Notes: generated by a model not told the origin, from the sequence alone. A stretch of 64,000 nucleotides of DNA from CAVPHV01 sp963821095 (GCA_963821095.1 CAWGCJ010000023.1:248001-312000), one strand, 5' to 3'. Shown: positions 1-11,981, counted from the stretch's first letter. Numbers and translations are program-made.

Positions 1-453
1 GAGCCCAGGGGAGCGGCATATGCCGCCGTGGCCGAACGCTGGCCGGTTGTCGTTGTGGAGGGCGCCATAGACCGGCAGCGCCTCGCCTCCATTGTCTTCA
101 CCGACTTCGAGCAGCTGGAGGAACTCGAGGCGATCACCCATCCGGCGATCGGCGCCGAGATCGCCAGACGAGCGCACACCGTGGTAGGGAGCCCTGTGGT
201 GGTCGAACTGCCGGTCCCGGCGATCGTTGCTCCGGATTGGACCTGGATCGTCGTGGTGGCAGAGCCTTCGGTGCGGGTCCGGCGCGCCGTAGCGCGGGGC
301 ATGGACGAGGACGATGCCCGCCGCCGCATCGCCTCGCAACTCACCGAGTCTGAATGGCGCAAGCGGGCGGACCACGTGATCATCAACAACGGCTCGTTGG
401 ATGAGCTCAGGGCCGAGGTCGATGCCCTCTGGGAGCGACTCGCCGGCTCATGA
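1..453 (+). CDS. coaE: Dephospho-CoA kinase, C-terminal part (5' end outside window)
   Basis: Dephospho-CoA kinase phosphorylates dephospho-CoA in the last step of coenzyme A synthesis in the cytoplasm. The frame is open from base 1, so the N-terminal P-loop lies before the window and about 150 residues remain. The visible part carries family segments: 'EGAIDRQRLASIVF', 'LEAITHPAI', a hydrophobic core strand 'PVVVELPVPAIV', the arginine-rich lid 'DARRRIASQ' and the closing 'ADHVIINNG'. It lies just before uvrB, a common actinobacterial order. Its stop codon overlaps an ATG at 450, but the better uvrB start is 498. The identification is family knowledge applied to these motifs. Confidence 0.85.
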   Translation, partial: EPRGAAYAAVAERWPVVVVEGAIDRQRLASIVFTDFEQLEELEAITHPAIGAEIARRAHTVVGSPVVVELPVPAIVAPDWTWIVVVAEPSVRVRRAVARGMDEDDARRRIASQLTESEWRKRADHVIINNGSLDELRAEVDALWERLAGS

Positions 454-485
454 CGGTGCCGCCCATTTGTGTCTCACCGCATGTG

Positions 486-491
486 TACGCT
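486..491 (+). promoter_or_regulatory. -10 box for a probably leaderless uvrB transcript
   Basis: TACGCT matches TANNNT and ends 6 bases before ATG 498, and no Shine-Dalgarno sequence precedes that ATG. This is the geometry of leaderless mRNAs in actinobacteria. It supports 498 rather than 450 as the uvrB start. Confidence 0.55.
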
Positions 492-497
492 GCCGCC

Positions 498-2510
498 ATG
501 CCCCCTTTCAGAGTCCATTCCGATTTCCAACCCGCCGGCGACCAGCCGGTTGCGATCGCTCAGCTTGCCGAGGGCATCGCCAGGGGCGATCGATTCCAGA
601 CGCTGATGGGCATCACCGGTTCGGGCAAGTCGGCCACCATTGCGTGGCTGGTTGAACAGGTGCAGAAACCGACACTCGTCCTGGCGCCGAACAAGGCGCT
701 CGCAGCGCAATTGGCAAACGAGTTCCGGCAGTTCTTTCCTGAGAACCGGGTGGAGTATTTTGTGTCGTACTACGACTACTACCAGCCCGAGGCATACATC
801 GCCCAGACCGACACCTACATCGAAAAGGAGTCGACGGTCAACGATGAGATCGACCGGCTCCGCCACGCCGCCACGGCCGGGTTGCTGACCCGCAACGACG
901 TCATCATCGTTGCGTCCGTCTCGGCGATCTACGGGCTCGGTTCTCCGGAGCAGTACGAGGGTCAGCTCCTGCGTCTGGTGCGCGGCGTCGAGTTCCCGCT
1001 CGATGCCGCCGTCAAGCGCCTGGTCGACATTCAATACGAGCGCAACGAGGTCAACCTGATCCGCGGCAAGTTTCGGCTGCGCGGCGACACACTCGAAGTC
1101 TTCCCCGCCTACGAAGAAGCGGTCTACCGGGTCGAGTATTTCGGCGATGAGGTGGAGCGCATCATGCAGATGAACCCGGTCACCGGAGAGGTCGTCGGTG
1201 AAATGAACGAATTGTGGGTCTATCCGGCGACCCACTATGTCACCGGCCGCGACCGGTTGTTGACTGCGATCGACGGAATCGAGGTCGAATTGCAGGATCG
1301 GCTGGCGAAGCTGGAGCACCAGAACAAGCTCCTCGAGGCGCAGCGATTGCGGATGCGTACGGCCTATGACCTCGAGATGATGCGAGAGGTTGGTTTCTGT
1401 TCGGGCATCGAGAACTACTCGCGCTACCTCGACGGTCGCGAGGCGGGTGAACCGCCCTACACCCTGCTCGACTACTTCCCCGACGACTTCCTCATGGTGA
1501 TCGACGAGAGCCACGTCACCGTGCCGCAGATCCACGGCCAGTACGCCGGGGACCGCAGCCGCAAGGACGTGTTGGTCGATCACGGGTTCCGCCTCCCTTC
1601 GGCCATGGACAACCGGCCGCTCACGTTCGAGGAGTGGTACGAGCGAGCCAACCAGGTCGTGCTGCTGTCGGCGACGCCGGCAAAGTGGGAGTTGGAGGTG
1701 TCATCCCAGGTGGTCGAACAGATCATCAGACCCACGGGATTGGTCGATCCCGAGATTGTGGTCCGCCCCACCAAGGGGCAGATCGATGATCTCGTCGATG
1801 AAGTACAAAAGCGCGCTGAGGCCGATCAGCGGGTCCTGGTGACAACACTGACCAAGAAGATGGCCGAGGACCTCAGCGACTACCTACTCGAGATGGGTGT
1901 CCGCGCTCGCTACCTCCATTCCGACATCGACACCCTGGAACGGGTCCAGATCTTGCGTGATCTCCGTCTGGGGGAGTACGACGTCCTGATTGGTGTGAAC
2001 CTCCTGCGTGAGGGATTGGACCTGCCAGAGGTGTCGCTTGTTGCGATCCTCGACGCGGACAAGGAGGGCTTCCTGCGGTCTGAGACCAGCCTGATCCAGA
2101 CGACGGGCCGCGCCGCCCGCAACGTCGACGGCCAAGTCGTCATGTACGCCGACAACGTCACCGAGTCGATGCAGCGGGCCATCAACGAGACCAACCGGCG
2201 TCGCAGGGTCCAGGTCGATCACAACGAAGCTCACGGCATCGACCCGCAAACCATCAGGAAGAAGGTCTCCGACATCCTCGAGCTGCTGCAGAGTTCGTCG
2301 ACGCCGGCCGCCGACCGCAGAGCGCGAGAAACCCGGGATCGTGCCCCGCTTGACCTCCCCACCGACGATTTGCGCCGGCTGATCCAGAGTCTCGAGGAGG
2401 AGATGCACGAGGCAGCCACCGAGCTCCGCTTCGAGTACGCCGCCCGACTACGTGACGAGGTGAACGACCTCAAGCGCGAGCTCCGCGACATGGCCGACGC
2501 AACGAAGTAG
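498..2510 (+). CDS. uvrB: Excinuclease ABC subunit UvrB
   Basis: UvrB is the DNA-damage verification helicase of nucleotide excision repair; it is loaded by UvrA and recruits UvrC. The protein has 670 residues, normal for the family. It begins with the conserved 'FQPAGDQPVAI' motif, followed by Walker A 'GITGSGKSA' near residue 38 (Ser where Thr is usual). The beta-hairpin 'YYDYYQPEAYIAQTDTYIEK', the helicase box 'MVIDESH' and a C-terminal UVR motif that binds UvrC follow. The start is set at ATG 498 because UvrB proteins begin about 10 residues before that first motif. An upstream in-frame ATG at 450 would add an unconserved 16-residue tail. uvrA follows on the same strand after a 237-base gap with its own promoter. 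Confidence 0.97.
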   Translation: MPPFRVHSDFQPAGDQPVAIAQLAEGIARGDRFQTLMGITGSGKSATIAWLVEQVQKPTLVLAPNKALAAQLANEFRQFFPENRVEYFVSYYDYYQPEAYIAQTDTYIEKESTVNDEIDRLRHAATAGLLTRNDVIIVASVSAIYGLGSPEQYEGQLLRLVRGVEFPLDAAVKRLVDIQYERNEVNLIRGKFRLRGDTLEVFPAYEEAVYRVEYFGDEVERIMQMNPVTGEVVGEMNELWVYPATHYVTGRDRLLTAIDGIEVELQDRLAKLEHQNKLLEAQRLRMRTAYDLEMMREVGFCSGIENYSRYLDGREAGEPPYTLLDYFPDDFLMVIDESHVTVPQIHGQYAGDRSRKDVLVDHGFRLPSAMDNRPLTFEEWYERANQVVLLSATPAKWELEVSSQVVEQIIRPTGLVDPEIVVRPTKGQIDDLVDEVQKRAEADQRVLVTTLTKKMAEDLSDYLLEMGVRARYLHSDIDTLERVQILRDLRLGEYDVLIGVNLLREGLDLPEVSLVAILDADKEGFLRSETSLIQTTGRAARNVDGQVVMYADNVTESMQRAINETNRRRRVQVDHNEAHGIDPQTIRKKVSDILELLQSSSTPAADRRARETRDRAPLDLPTDDLRRLIQSLEEEMHEAATELRFEYAARLRDEVNDLKRELRDMADATK

Positions 2511-2512
2511 GC

Positions 2513-2531
2513 CGGCGGCTTCAAGCCGCCG
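2513..2531. terminator. Perfect 9-bp palindrome after uvrB
   Basis: CGGCGGCTT and AAGCCGCCG are exact inverse copies separated by one base, starting three bases after the uvrB stop codon. There is no T-tract, so this may be a transcript-end hairpin or a REP-like element rather than a classical intrinsic terminator. The following bases to about 2640 are rich in GGTACC-type motifs that recur near 14.6-14.8 kb. Confidence 0.45.
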
Positions 2532-2704
2532 ACCGGGACCGGGGTGCGATCTGATCGTGGCTTGCGGTGGTGGTGCGGGTTGCCGTGGGTCTCGTGGTAC
2601 CCGTCGTCGAGGTACCCGGTGCCCGGCACCTGCCGACAGCGGCGGGTACACGACCAGACGGTTGACCTCCGGCCCCCACCCTCATTCATGTCTCACCCCC
2701 TCAC

Positions 2705-2710
2705 TACAAT
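2705..2710 (+). promoter_or_regulatory. -10 box upstream of uvrA
   Basis: TACAAT is a near-consensus -10 hexamer 37 bases before GTG 2748, followed by purine-rich ribosome-binding sequence at about 2725-2739. No convincing -35 box or LexA-type palindrome is visible nearby, so SOS control is not supported by this sequence. Confidence 0.45.
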
Positions 2711-2747
2711 CGCACGAGCGCAGGCGGAGGACGGGCGGAACAACCAC

Positions 2748-5573
<2,826 letters not shown>

Positions 5574-5656
5574 GTAGCAACGGCGCACCGTGGGAGGATC
5601 TGGCCGAATGGTGGATCGGCGAAGTTGCCGACGACCCAACGTATCGGCGCGAGCTC

Positions 5657-6286
5657 ATGCCGCTCCTCGCTGAGTTGCTCGACGACCCGCCCGGTCCGGT
5701 GCTCGATCTCGGTTGTGGGGAGGGGCTCGCGATGCGGACTCTGCCGGCCGACGTCATTGGCTGTGACCTCTCACTTGTGCTGGCCTCGCAGGCGGCAGCC
5801 CATGGGCCGGCCGTCGTTGCTCGTCTCCCCGACCTCCGTTGGGTTCGCGACGAGGCGATGGGTTCCACCTACTGCGTGCTTGTGCTCGAACACCTGCCAA
5901 CCCTGGATCGGTTCTTCGAGGAGGCGTATCGGGTGACGCGTGGCGGCGGCTACCTCGTCGTCATCAGCAATCACCCGGCGTACACGCCGCCGGGAGCAGG
6001 ACCCCTGATCGACCAGAGTGACGGCGAAGTGCTGTGGCGGTGGGGACCGTATTTCACTGAGGTGAGCGGAGAGGAGCCTGCGGGGGACCACACCGTGACG
6101 TTCCACCACCGACCGATGGGCGTGCTCCTCAATGCTGCCGCCGACGCCGGCTGGAGCCTCGATCGGTTCGAGGAAAGGGGGCTGAGCACCGAAGCCGTGG
6201 CCGATGACCCAGGATTGGTCGGTCAGGAGCACATGCCGAGGGTGCTTGGCCTGCGTTGGCGGAAACGAATCGCTACGGTCCCGTGA
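5657..6286 (+). CDS. SAM-dependent class I methyltransferase
   Basis: A small class I methyltransferase of 209 residues with an unknown substrate. SAM-binding motif I is 'VLDLGCGEG' near residue 16 and the acidic end of strand 2 is 'VIGCDLS'. The core continues with 'CVLVLEHLPTLDRFF', typical of Methyltransf_11-like enzymes. The frame is open upstream to a CTG at 5570 that overlaps the uvrA stop. The extra peptide, including 'EDLAEWWIGEVADD', looks like a natural N-terminal helix, so translation may start there on a rare codon. The gene follows uvrA directly and is probably co-transcribed. The family is clear; the role is not. Confidence 0.8.
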   Translation: MPLLAELLDDPPGPVLDLGCGEGLAMRTLPADVIGCDLSLVLASQAAAHGPAVVARLPDLRWVRDEAMGSTYCVLVLEHLPTLDRFFEEAYRVTRGGGYLVVISNHPAYTPPGAGPLIDQSDGEVLWRWGPYFTEVSGEEPAGDHTVTFHHRPMGVLLNAAADAGWSLDRFEERGLSTEAVADDPGLVGQEHMPRVLGLRWRKRIATVP

Positions 6287-6353
6287 GAACTCAAGAACCT
6301 GACGGCTGGTGCCGATGACTGAGGAGAGCACAACCGTGCAGTTGGAGGAGCCC

Positions 6354-6590
6354 ATGAAGACCCATCTGGTAGCTTATGAGTACGGCAGCGGTGCTGCTTG
6401 GGGCTACATCGTTGCCGAGTCGCGCGAGGCGATCGCGGCGCAAGTCCCCGAGGTTGAGATCCACGACGCACCCCCGGTCTGGATGACCGAACATGACGTC
6501 GAGGTGGTACGTCAGCACGCCACCGTCGAGGTAGGAAACGATGCCGTTGACAGGATTCTCGAAGGCAAGAAGCTGATCGCTTCCGCCTGA
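6354..6590 (+). CDS. Small protein of unknown function
   Basis: A 78-residue protein I do not recognise. ATG 6354 is chosen because GGAGGAG lies five bases before it; an in-frame ATG at 6309 has no such site. The sequence starts 'MKTHLVAYEYGSGAAWGYI' and is acidic, with no signal peptide, membrane segment or cysteine pair. The pattern 'VAYEYGSGAAWGYIVAES' suggests a compact alpha/beta fold. It lies between the methyltransferase and uvrC with its own ribosome-binding site. Third-position GC matches its neighbours, so it is probably a real gene. Confidence 0.6.
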   Translation: MKTHLVAYEYGSGAAWGYIVAESREAIAAQVPEVEIHDAPPVWMTEHDVEVVRQHATVEVGNDAVDRILEGKKLIASA

Positions 6591-6720
6591 GGCGCCGCCC
6601 GGTCCCGTCTCGGTCGGCTTTCTTCGGACAAACCCGGCAACCATTGAGCCGGTGCTCCCGTCAATCCCGGTAGCTCGCTGAGCTCCGCTCGATTTTGCAC
6701 CCCCCTAACCTTGCACCGTC

Positions 6721-8548
6721 ATGGTGCGCCGTCCTCCCGCTTCGTCCGTTCCCGACGCCCCCGGCGTCTATCTCTTCAGAGATGAGCCCGGCGCCGTCCT
6801 CTATGTGGGCAAGGCGAAGTCCATCCGCAAGCGGACCGCCAACTACTTTGCCCGCGATCTGGCCCCCCGCACGAGAGCGATGGTGGAGAACTCAGCGAGT
6901 CTGGAGTGGATCGTCACCGACAATGAGGTGGCGGCCCTCATGCTCGAATACACGCTGGTTCAGCAACATCAGCCGCGCTACAACATTCGACTGCGCGACG
7001 ACAAGAGCTTTCCCTATCTCGCCCTGACCCGATATCAGCAGTGGCCGCGGGCATCGGTGATGCGCGGCAAGCGGCGCAAGGGCGTCGAGTACTTCGGGCC
7101 ATATCGCGCGTGCCTACGCCATCCGAGACACCCTCGACCTGCTGCTCCGCACGTTCCCGGTACGAACCTGTACCGACGCAAAGTTCAGCCGCCATGAGGC
7201 ATCGGGACGGCCGTGTCTGCTGTTCGACATCGAGCGATGCTCCGGTCCGTGCGTCGGCGCAGTGAGCGCCGATGACTACGCCGGCCACGTCGATGGCCTT
7301 GCTGCGTTCCTCGACGGGGACATCGAGGACATCACGACCCGGCTGCGGTTCGAAATGCAGTCTGCTGCCGACACACTGGAATACGAGCGGGCCGCACGGG
7401 TGCGCGACCAGTTGGCGTCGGTGGAGAAGGCCCTCGCCCGCCAAGAATTGGTGAGTCAGAGGTCGGAGACCTTCGACCTCATCGCTTTCGAGGAGGACGA
7501 CCTCGAGGCGGTCCTCGTTGTGCTCACCATCAAGCGGGGACGGCTGACAGGGCGCAAAACCACCGTGCTCGATCGAGTTGCCGATGTGTCTACTGCGGAG
7601 TTGGTCGCGGTGATGCTCGGCCAGCTCTACGGGGCGGAGGTGCCGCCCGGCCAGGTCTTGGTGCAGGAGCTACCCGACGATCCAGAGGTGTGGCGAGACT
7701 GGCTCGAATACCGCCGAGAGGGTCGGGTTTCGCTGCGTGTGCCCCAACGGGGCGCCAAACGGCGGCTGATGGAGACGGCTCGAGCGAACGCTCGCGAGGA
7801 GTTTGCCCGGCATCGCTTGAAACGTCAGTCGGACCACAATGCTCGGGCGCACGCCCTGCGCAACCTCCAGGAGCACCTTGGGATGGCGAGTTCGCCGCTG
7901 CGGATCGAGTGCTATGACATCTCCACGATCCAGGGCAGAGACACGGTTGCATCCATGGTGGTGTTCGAGGATGGGTTGCCGAAGAAGTCCGACTACCGGC
8001 GATTCAAGATCCGGACCATCGACGGCCAGGACGACTTTGCTGCGATGGAGGAGGTCCTGTCCCGCCGCTTCGGCGCCTACGTGAGAGATCTCGGTCTCCC
8101 GCCTGATGAGCGCGGCAAGTTCAGCTACCCACCTTCGCTGGTCGTGATCGACGGCGGTGCCGGGCAGTTGGGGAGGGCTGTGAAGGTGCTCAACGACTAC
8201 GACTTGGACATCCCCGTCGTCGGTCTGGCCAAGAAGCTCGAAGAGATCTATCAGCCCGGGGCGGAGGAGCCGCTCGTGATTCCCCGAGGCGACGAGGCGC
8301 TGTACCTTCTGCAGCGGGTCCGTGACGAAGCTCACCGATTTGCCGTGACCTACCACCGCACCCTGCGCGCCAAGCGCATGGTCGATTCGGTCCTCGATGG
8401 GGTTCCCGGGGTTGGCCCAACTCGCAAGAAGCGGCTCCTGCGCACCTTCGGCTCGCTGAAGCGAATCCGCGCCGCAGATGTCGAGCAACTGGCCGAGGTC
8501 GTGCCGGCAGCGGTTGCCGCTGATCTCTACGAGGCCCTGCACTCTTGA
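6721..8548 (+). pseudogene. uvrC: Excinuclease ABC subunit UvrC, interrupted by a +1 frameshift
   Basis: UvrC makes both incisions in nucleotide excision repair. The N-terminal GIY-YIG domain ('PGVYLFRDEPGAVLYVGKAK') reads from ATG 6721 to 'VEYFGPY'. There the frame breaks: removing one C at about 7105 restores 'ARAYAIRDTLDLLLRTFPVR' and 'GRPCLLFDIERCSGPCVG', and reading continues to 8548. The second part has the UVR motif, the RNase H-like endonuclease domain ('ECYDISTIQG', 'LVVIDGGAGQL') and C-terminal helix-hairpin-helices ('DGVPGVGPTRKKRLL'). Apart from that one base, nothing is missing over about 608 codons. It is either an assembly error or a recent mutation. A TAACCT box lies at 6706, nine bases before the ATG. 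Confidence 0.9.
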
Positions 8549-9027
8549 CTCCCCAAGTCGTGGTGTACCGGACGCCGCTCGGCGCAGGGTGGATCCTGGC
8601 CATGGGCGACGAGGTCCTGGAACTTGGCCTGCCGGGATCCGACCTTCCGGCAGTGCCAGTTGCGACCGTCGGCGCCAAGGCCGTCGACTTGGTCGCTCGG
8701 CTCGAGGCGTATTGGGAGGGTCGCGGTCCTCTGCCATCTGCGGCACCGTTCTTGCACAACCAGCAGTTGACCCCGTTCGCCCGCCTCGTGGTCAACGTCG
8801 TCGCTGCGATCCCGGCCGGTTCGACTACGACGTACGCCGCAGTCGCCTCGGCCGCGGGCAGGCCCGGGGCGGCCCGCGCCGTCGGGATGATCAACGCCAG
8901 GAATCGCTTGGCGCCCATCGTTCCGTGCCATCGTGTGGTCGGAAGCGACGGCTCGCTGCGCGGGTACGCCGGGGGACTCGGTATGAAGCAGGCTCTGCTG
9001 ACGATGGAAGCCTCGTCTGGCGCCTGA
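8545..9027 (+). CDS. ogt: Methylated-DNA-[protein]-cysteine S-methyltransferase
   Basis: This suicide repair protein takes the methyl group from O6-methylguanine onto its own cysteine. The 160-residue protein has the active-site motif 'IVPCHRVVGSDGSLRGYAGG' and the helix-turn-helix region 'IPAGSTTTYAAVASAAGRP' that binds DNA. The TTG start at 8545 overlaps the uvrC stop (TTGA), so it is translationally coupled to uvrC and forms a DNA-repair run with uvrB, uvrA and uvrC. The symbol is by family; ogt and ada-C type proteins cannot be separated here. Confidence 0.92.
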   Translation: MTPQVVVYRTPLGAGWILAMGDEVLELGLPGSDLPAVPVATVGAKAVDLVARLEAYWEGRGPLPSAAPFLHNQQLTPFARLVVNVVAAIPAGSTTTYAAVASAAGRPGAARAVGMINARNRLAPIVPCHRVVGSDGSLRGYAGGLGMKQALLTMEASSGA

Positions 9028-9055
9028 GAAGCCACCAGTGACTGCTGCGGCCGTC

Positions 9056-9061
9056 TACCGT
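9056..9061 (+). promoter_or_regulatory. -10 box for a probably leaderless rapZ transcript
   Basis: TACCGT (TANNNT) ends seven bases before ATG 9069, and there is no Shine-Dalgarno sequence in between. This fits a transcript that begins at or next to the start codon and gives rapZ-glmR its own promoter apart from uvrC-ogt. Confidence 0.55.
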
Positions 9062-9068
9062 TGCATTC

Positions 9069-9947
9069 ATGTCCGAACCACACGTCGTCATTGTCACTGG
9101 GATGTCCGGAGCGGGGCGATCTCAGGCCGCCAACGTTCTCGAGGACGTTGGGTACTTTGTTGTCGATAACCTTCCGACCACGCTGATCGAGGCGGTCGTT
9201 GATCGGGTCGGGGTGCTCGAAGGGGCACGGTCCAAGGTTGCCGTCGTCGTCGATACCCGGGGCGGTGTCACGTTCGAGGCGCTGGATGCGACGCTGAAGG
9301 GGTTGATGGGTCGCGGGGTCAGAGTCACGGTGCTGTATCTCGACGCCGATGACGCCACCCTGATCCGCCGCTACGAGGAAACCAGACGGCCCCATCCGGT
9401 GCAGGAAGGCCCGCTGGCCGACAAGATCCGCACCGAACGGTCTGCCTTCGAAGAGATTCGCGGGCAGGCAGACTTCATCATCGACACTTCTGATCTCAAT
9501 GTGCACCAACTACGCCAGCATGTTGAGGCTGCCTTTGCCGGCGAGCAGCCGGAACGGCGCATGCGTGTCGATCTCATCTCATTTGGCTTCAAGCGCGGCG
9601 TTCCGCGGGTAGTCGACTTGCTGTTTGACGTGCGGTTCCTTCCCAATCCCCATTGGGTGCCCGAGCTCCGCCCGCAAACGGGTCGCGACTCGGATGTCAG
9701 CGACTACGTCCTCGGGCAGCCTGACGCCGCAGAGTTCATCGAGCGCACCAGCGAACTGCTTGCCTTCCTCGTGCCGCGTTACGAGACGGAAGGCAAGTCG
9801 TACCTGACGATCGGGGTCGGGTGTACCGGAGGTCGGCACCGTTCAGTTGCCATTGCAGAGGAACTGGCGGCACGCCTCAAGAGCGAATCGGTCGAGGTCA
9901 ATGTGGTGCACCGCGATCTGCCCACGGATGTGGTGGATCGGGGATGA
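9069..9947 (+). CDS. rapZ: RNase adapter / nucleotide-binding protein RapZ
   Basis: RapZ-family proteins bind nucleotides and amino-sugar metabolites. In E. coli the protein guides RNase E to the small RNA GlmZ, but in actinobacteria its partner is not settled. The 292-residue product has Walker A 'GMSGAGRSQAAN' near residue 10, a 'VVDTRGG' strand and the conserved C-terminal domain with 'SFGFKRGVPR', 'DVRFLPNPHWVPELRPQTG' and 'IGVGCTGGRHRSV'. Its stop overlaps the glmR start by four bases (ATGA), as in most Gram-positive genomes. Confidence 0.95.
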   Translation: MSEPHVVIVTGMSGAGRSQAANVLEDVGYFVVDNLPTTLIEAVVDRVGVLEGARSKVAVVVDTRGGVTFEALDATLKGLMGRGVRVTVLYLDADDATLIRRYEETRRPHPVQEGPLADKIRTERSAFEEIRGQADFIIDTSDLNVHQLRQHVEAAFAGEQPERRMRVDLISFGFKRGVPRVVDLLFDVRFLPNPHWVPELRPQTGRDSDVSDYVLGQPDAAEFIERTSELLAFLVPRYETEGKSYLTIGVGCTGGRHRSVAIAEELAARLKSESVEVNVVHRDLPTDVVDRG

Positions 9948-10933
9948 GGCCGTTCAGTGCGGATCCCACCGCTCTCGAGGCTGAGTTGGAGGCCGCGCTG
10001 GGAGCCGATCGGCACGGCCCTGCCGTTGTTGCGATCGGCGGCGGCACCGGATTGGCGCAGGCGTTGCTTGCGATCGGACGATACGCGGGCAGTATCAACG
10101 CCGTTGTCACGGTTGCCGATGACGGCGGGTCTTCCGGCAGGCTGGCCCCCGCCCTCGAGATCCCACCACCGGGAGATATTCGGAAGTGCCTCATCGCGCT
10201 CACGCCCGATGACTCGGTGTGGCGACGCTTGTTCGAGTACCGATTTGAGGAGTCCGATGTGTCGGGCCATTCTCTCGGCAACCTCATCCTGGCGTCTTTG
10301 GCGGACCTCGAGGGGGACTTCGAGGCAGCGCTGCGGGCATCGGAGCGGCTCCTGGGATCAATTGGATCGGTCATTCCGGCCTCTCCGGAGCGGCTGCGGC
10401 TCGAGGCGATGGTTGCCGGCCGGCGCCACTTCGGTCAGGTGGCCGTTGCCAAGGCCCGCGGCACAATCGAGCGGCTCTGGGTGGAGCCCCGCAGCGCGGT
10501 GGCCAGCCCCCGTGCGGTCGAGGCGATTGAGCGGGCCGACCAGATCGTGCTTGGCCCCGGGAGTCTCTTCACCTCACTGCTGGCCGTGCTCGTGGTGCCC
10601 GGAATGGCCGAAGCGATCAACCACTCTGATGCCAAGTTGGTGTACGTCGCAAACCTGATGACACAGGACGCCGAGACCCTCGGCATGGATGCCGCGGACC
10701 ATCTCGAAGCGTTGCTCGCGATGACTGGAGTGCGAACGCCTAGTGCTATCGTCGCGAACGCCAAGGCTGTTGTGGTCGCTGCTCCTCTGGAAGCCATTGT
10801 TGTGGATCCAGACGTGCTCGCGACGTACGGAGTGGATGTGGTCCATGCCGACCTCGTCGACCCGACGGTCAGTTGGCCCCGGCACGACCCGGCCCGTTTG
10901 GGTGGCGTGTTGGGCCGCTTGGTTTACAGCTGA
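9944..10933 (+). CDS. glmR: Gluconeogenesis factor family protein GlmR/YvcK
   Basis: GlmR (YvcK) proteins bind UDP-sugars and control carbon flow into cell-wall precursors. The 329-residue protein starts at ATG 9944, coupled to rapZ. It shows 'VVAIGGGTGLAQALLAIGRY', 'VTVADDGGSSGRL', 'PPPGDIRKCLIAL' and 'LGPGSLFTSLLAVLVVPGM', all CofD/YvcK-type signatures. In actinobacteria and Firmicutes the next gene is normally whiA; here only 27 bases separate the stop from gap, so whiA has been lost or moved. Confidence 0.95.
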   Translation: MRPFSADPTALEAELEAALGADRHGPAVVAIGGGTGLAQALLAIGRYAGSINAVVTVADDGGSSGRLAPALEIPPPGDIRKCLIALTPDDSVWRRLFEYRFEESDVSGHSLGNLILASLADLEGDFEAALRASERLLGSIGSVIPASPERLRLEAMVAGRRHFGQVAVAKARGTIERLWVEPRSAVASPRAVEAIERADQIVLGPGSLFTSLLAVLVVPGMAEAINHSDAKLVYVANLMTQDAETLGMDAADHLEALLAMTGVRTPSAIVANAKAVVVAAPLEAIVVDPDVLATYGVDVVHADLVDPTVSWPRHDPARLGGVLGRLVYS

Positions 10934-10960
10934 AACAAACCCCCAGGAAGGTGGGAACTA

Positions 10961-11980
10961 ATGAAGGTAGCCATCAACGGCTTTGGACGGATCGGTCGCA
11001 ACTTCTTTCGCGCGGCCAAGAGCGGTGACTTCTGGGACAAACTGAAGGCGCTGGCGGGCGGTTTCGACATGGTCGCGGTGAACGACCTCACCGACGCCAA
11101 CACGCTCGCCGACCTGCTCAAATACGACTCGGTGCACGGGCGCTACCCGGGCACGGTCAAGGTAGACGGCAGTGATCTCATCGTCGATGGCGATCGGTTC
11201 AAGGTGTTCTCCGAGCGCGACCCGTCCAACCTTCCGTGGGGTGACCTGGGCGTCGATGTTGTGATCGAGTCGACCGGGATTTTCCGCACCCATGAGCAAG
11301 CCTCCAAGCACATCGAGGCGGGCGCCAAGTACGTCATCATCAGCGCTCCGTCGCCCGACCCAGACATCACCGTGGTGCTGGGTGTCAACGACCACCTGCT
11401 TGACCCCTCGACCCAGAAGATCATCTCGAATGCGTCGTGCACCACCAACTGTGTTGCTCCGATGGCGAAGGTTCTCGACGATGCCTTCGGGATCAGGCGC
11501 GGAATGTTCACCACCGTCCACGCCTATACGAATGATCAGGCCATTCTCGACATGCCGCACAAGGACTTGCGCCGGGCCCGCGCCGCCGCAGTCAACATCA
11601 TTCCGACGGCGACGGGCGCCGCAACCGCCATCGGCAAGGTGCTGCCCAGCCTCGACGGCAAGATGCAGGCGATGGCCATGCGGGTTCCCGTGCCGGACGG
11701 GTCGATCACGGACCTCGTTGCCGTTCTCAATCGTGACGTCGGCCTGGAAGAGGTCAACGCCGCATTCAAGGCAGCGGCCGACGGCCCGTTGTCCGGCATC
11801 CTCAGCTATACCGAGGACCCGATCGTTTCAAGCGACATCGTCGGCGACCCGCACTCGTGCATCTACGACGCATCCGCAGCCATCGTGCCCGGAGACAGCA
11901 TGGTGAAGGTGCTCGGCTGGTACGACAACGAGTGGGGCTATGCGAGCCGGATGGTCGACTTGGCCGGGAAGCTCGCCTGA
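10961..11980 (+). CDS. gap: Glyceraldehyde-3-phosphate dehydrogenase (type I)
   Basis: GAPDH oxidises and phosphorylates glyceraldehyde-3-phosphate with NAD in glycolysis. The 339-residue protein has the N-terminal NAD-binding 'INGFGRIGRNFFRAA', the catalytic cysteine in 'ASCTTNCVAPMAKVL', 'HAYTNDQ' with the catalytic histidine region, and 'WYDNEWGYASRMVDL' at the C-terminus. A purine-rich AGGAAGGTGG lies 7-16 bases before ATG 10961. It heads the gap-pgk-tpiA run, with one base between its stop and the pgk GTG. Confidence 0.97.
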   Translation: MKVAINGFGRIGRNFFRAAKSGDFWDKLKALAGGFDMVAVNDLTDANTLADLLKYDSVHGRYPGTVKVDGSDLIVDGDRFKVFSERDPSNLPWGDLGVDVVIESTGIFRTHEQASKHIEAGAKYVIISAPSPDPDITVVLGVNDHLLDPSTQKIISNASCTTNCVAPMAKVLDDAFGIRRGMFTTVHAYTNDQAILDMPHKDLRRARAAAVNIIPTATGAATAIGKVLPSLDGKMQAMAMRVPVPDGSITDLVAVLNRDVGLEEVNAAFKAAADGPLSGILSYTEDPIVSSDIVGDPHSCIYDASAAIVPGDSMVKVLGWYDNEWGYASRMVDLAGKLA

Positions 11981-11981
11981 C

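Noticed and set aside
474..1583. 369-codon open frame antisense to uvrB
   Set aside because: Shadow of a high-GC gene: no ribosome-binding site, no recognisable domain, and rich in Val/Leu/Asp/His as reversed codons give.
2640..2747. N-terminal extension of UvrA by 68 residues
   Set aside because: The extension overlaps the promoter and intergenic repeat sequence and is not UvrA-like; GTG 2748 gives the family N-terminus.
8190..9509. Long open frame antisense to uvrC, ogt and rapZ
   Set aside because: It crosses three well-supported genes and has low-complexity composition.
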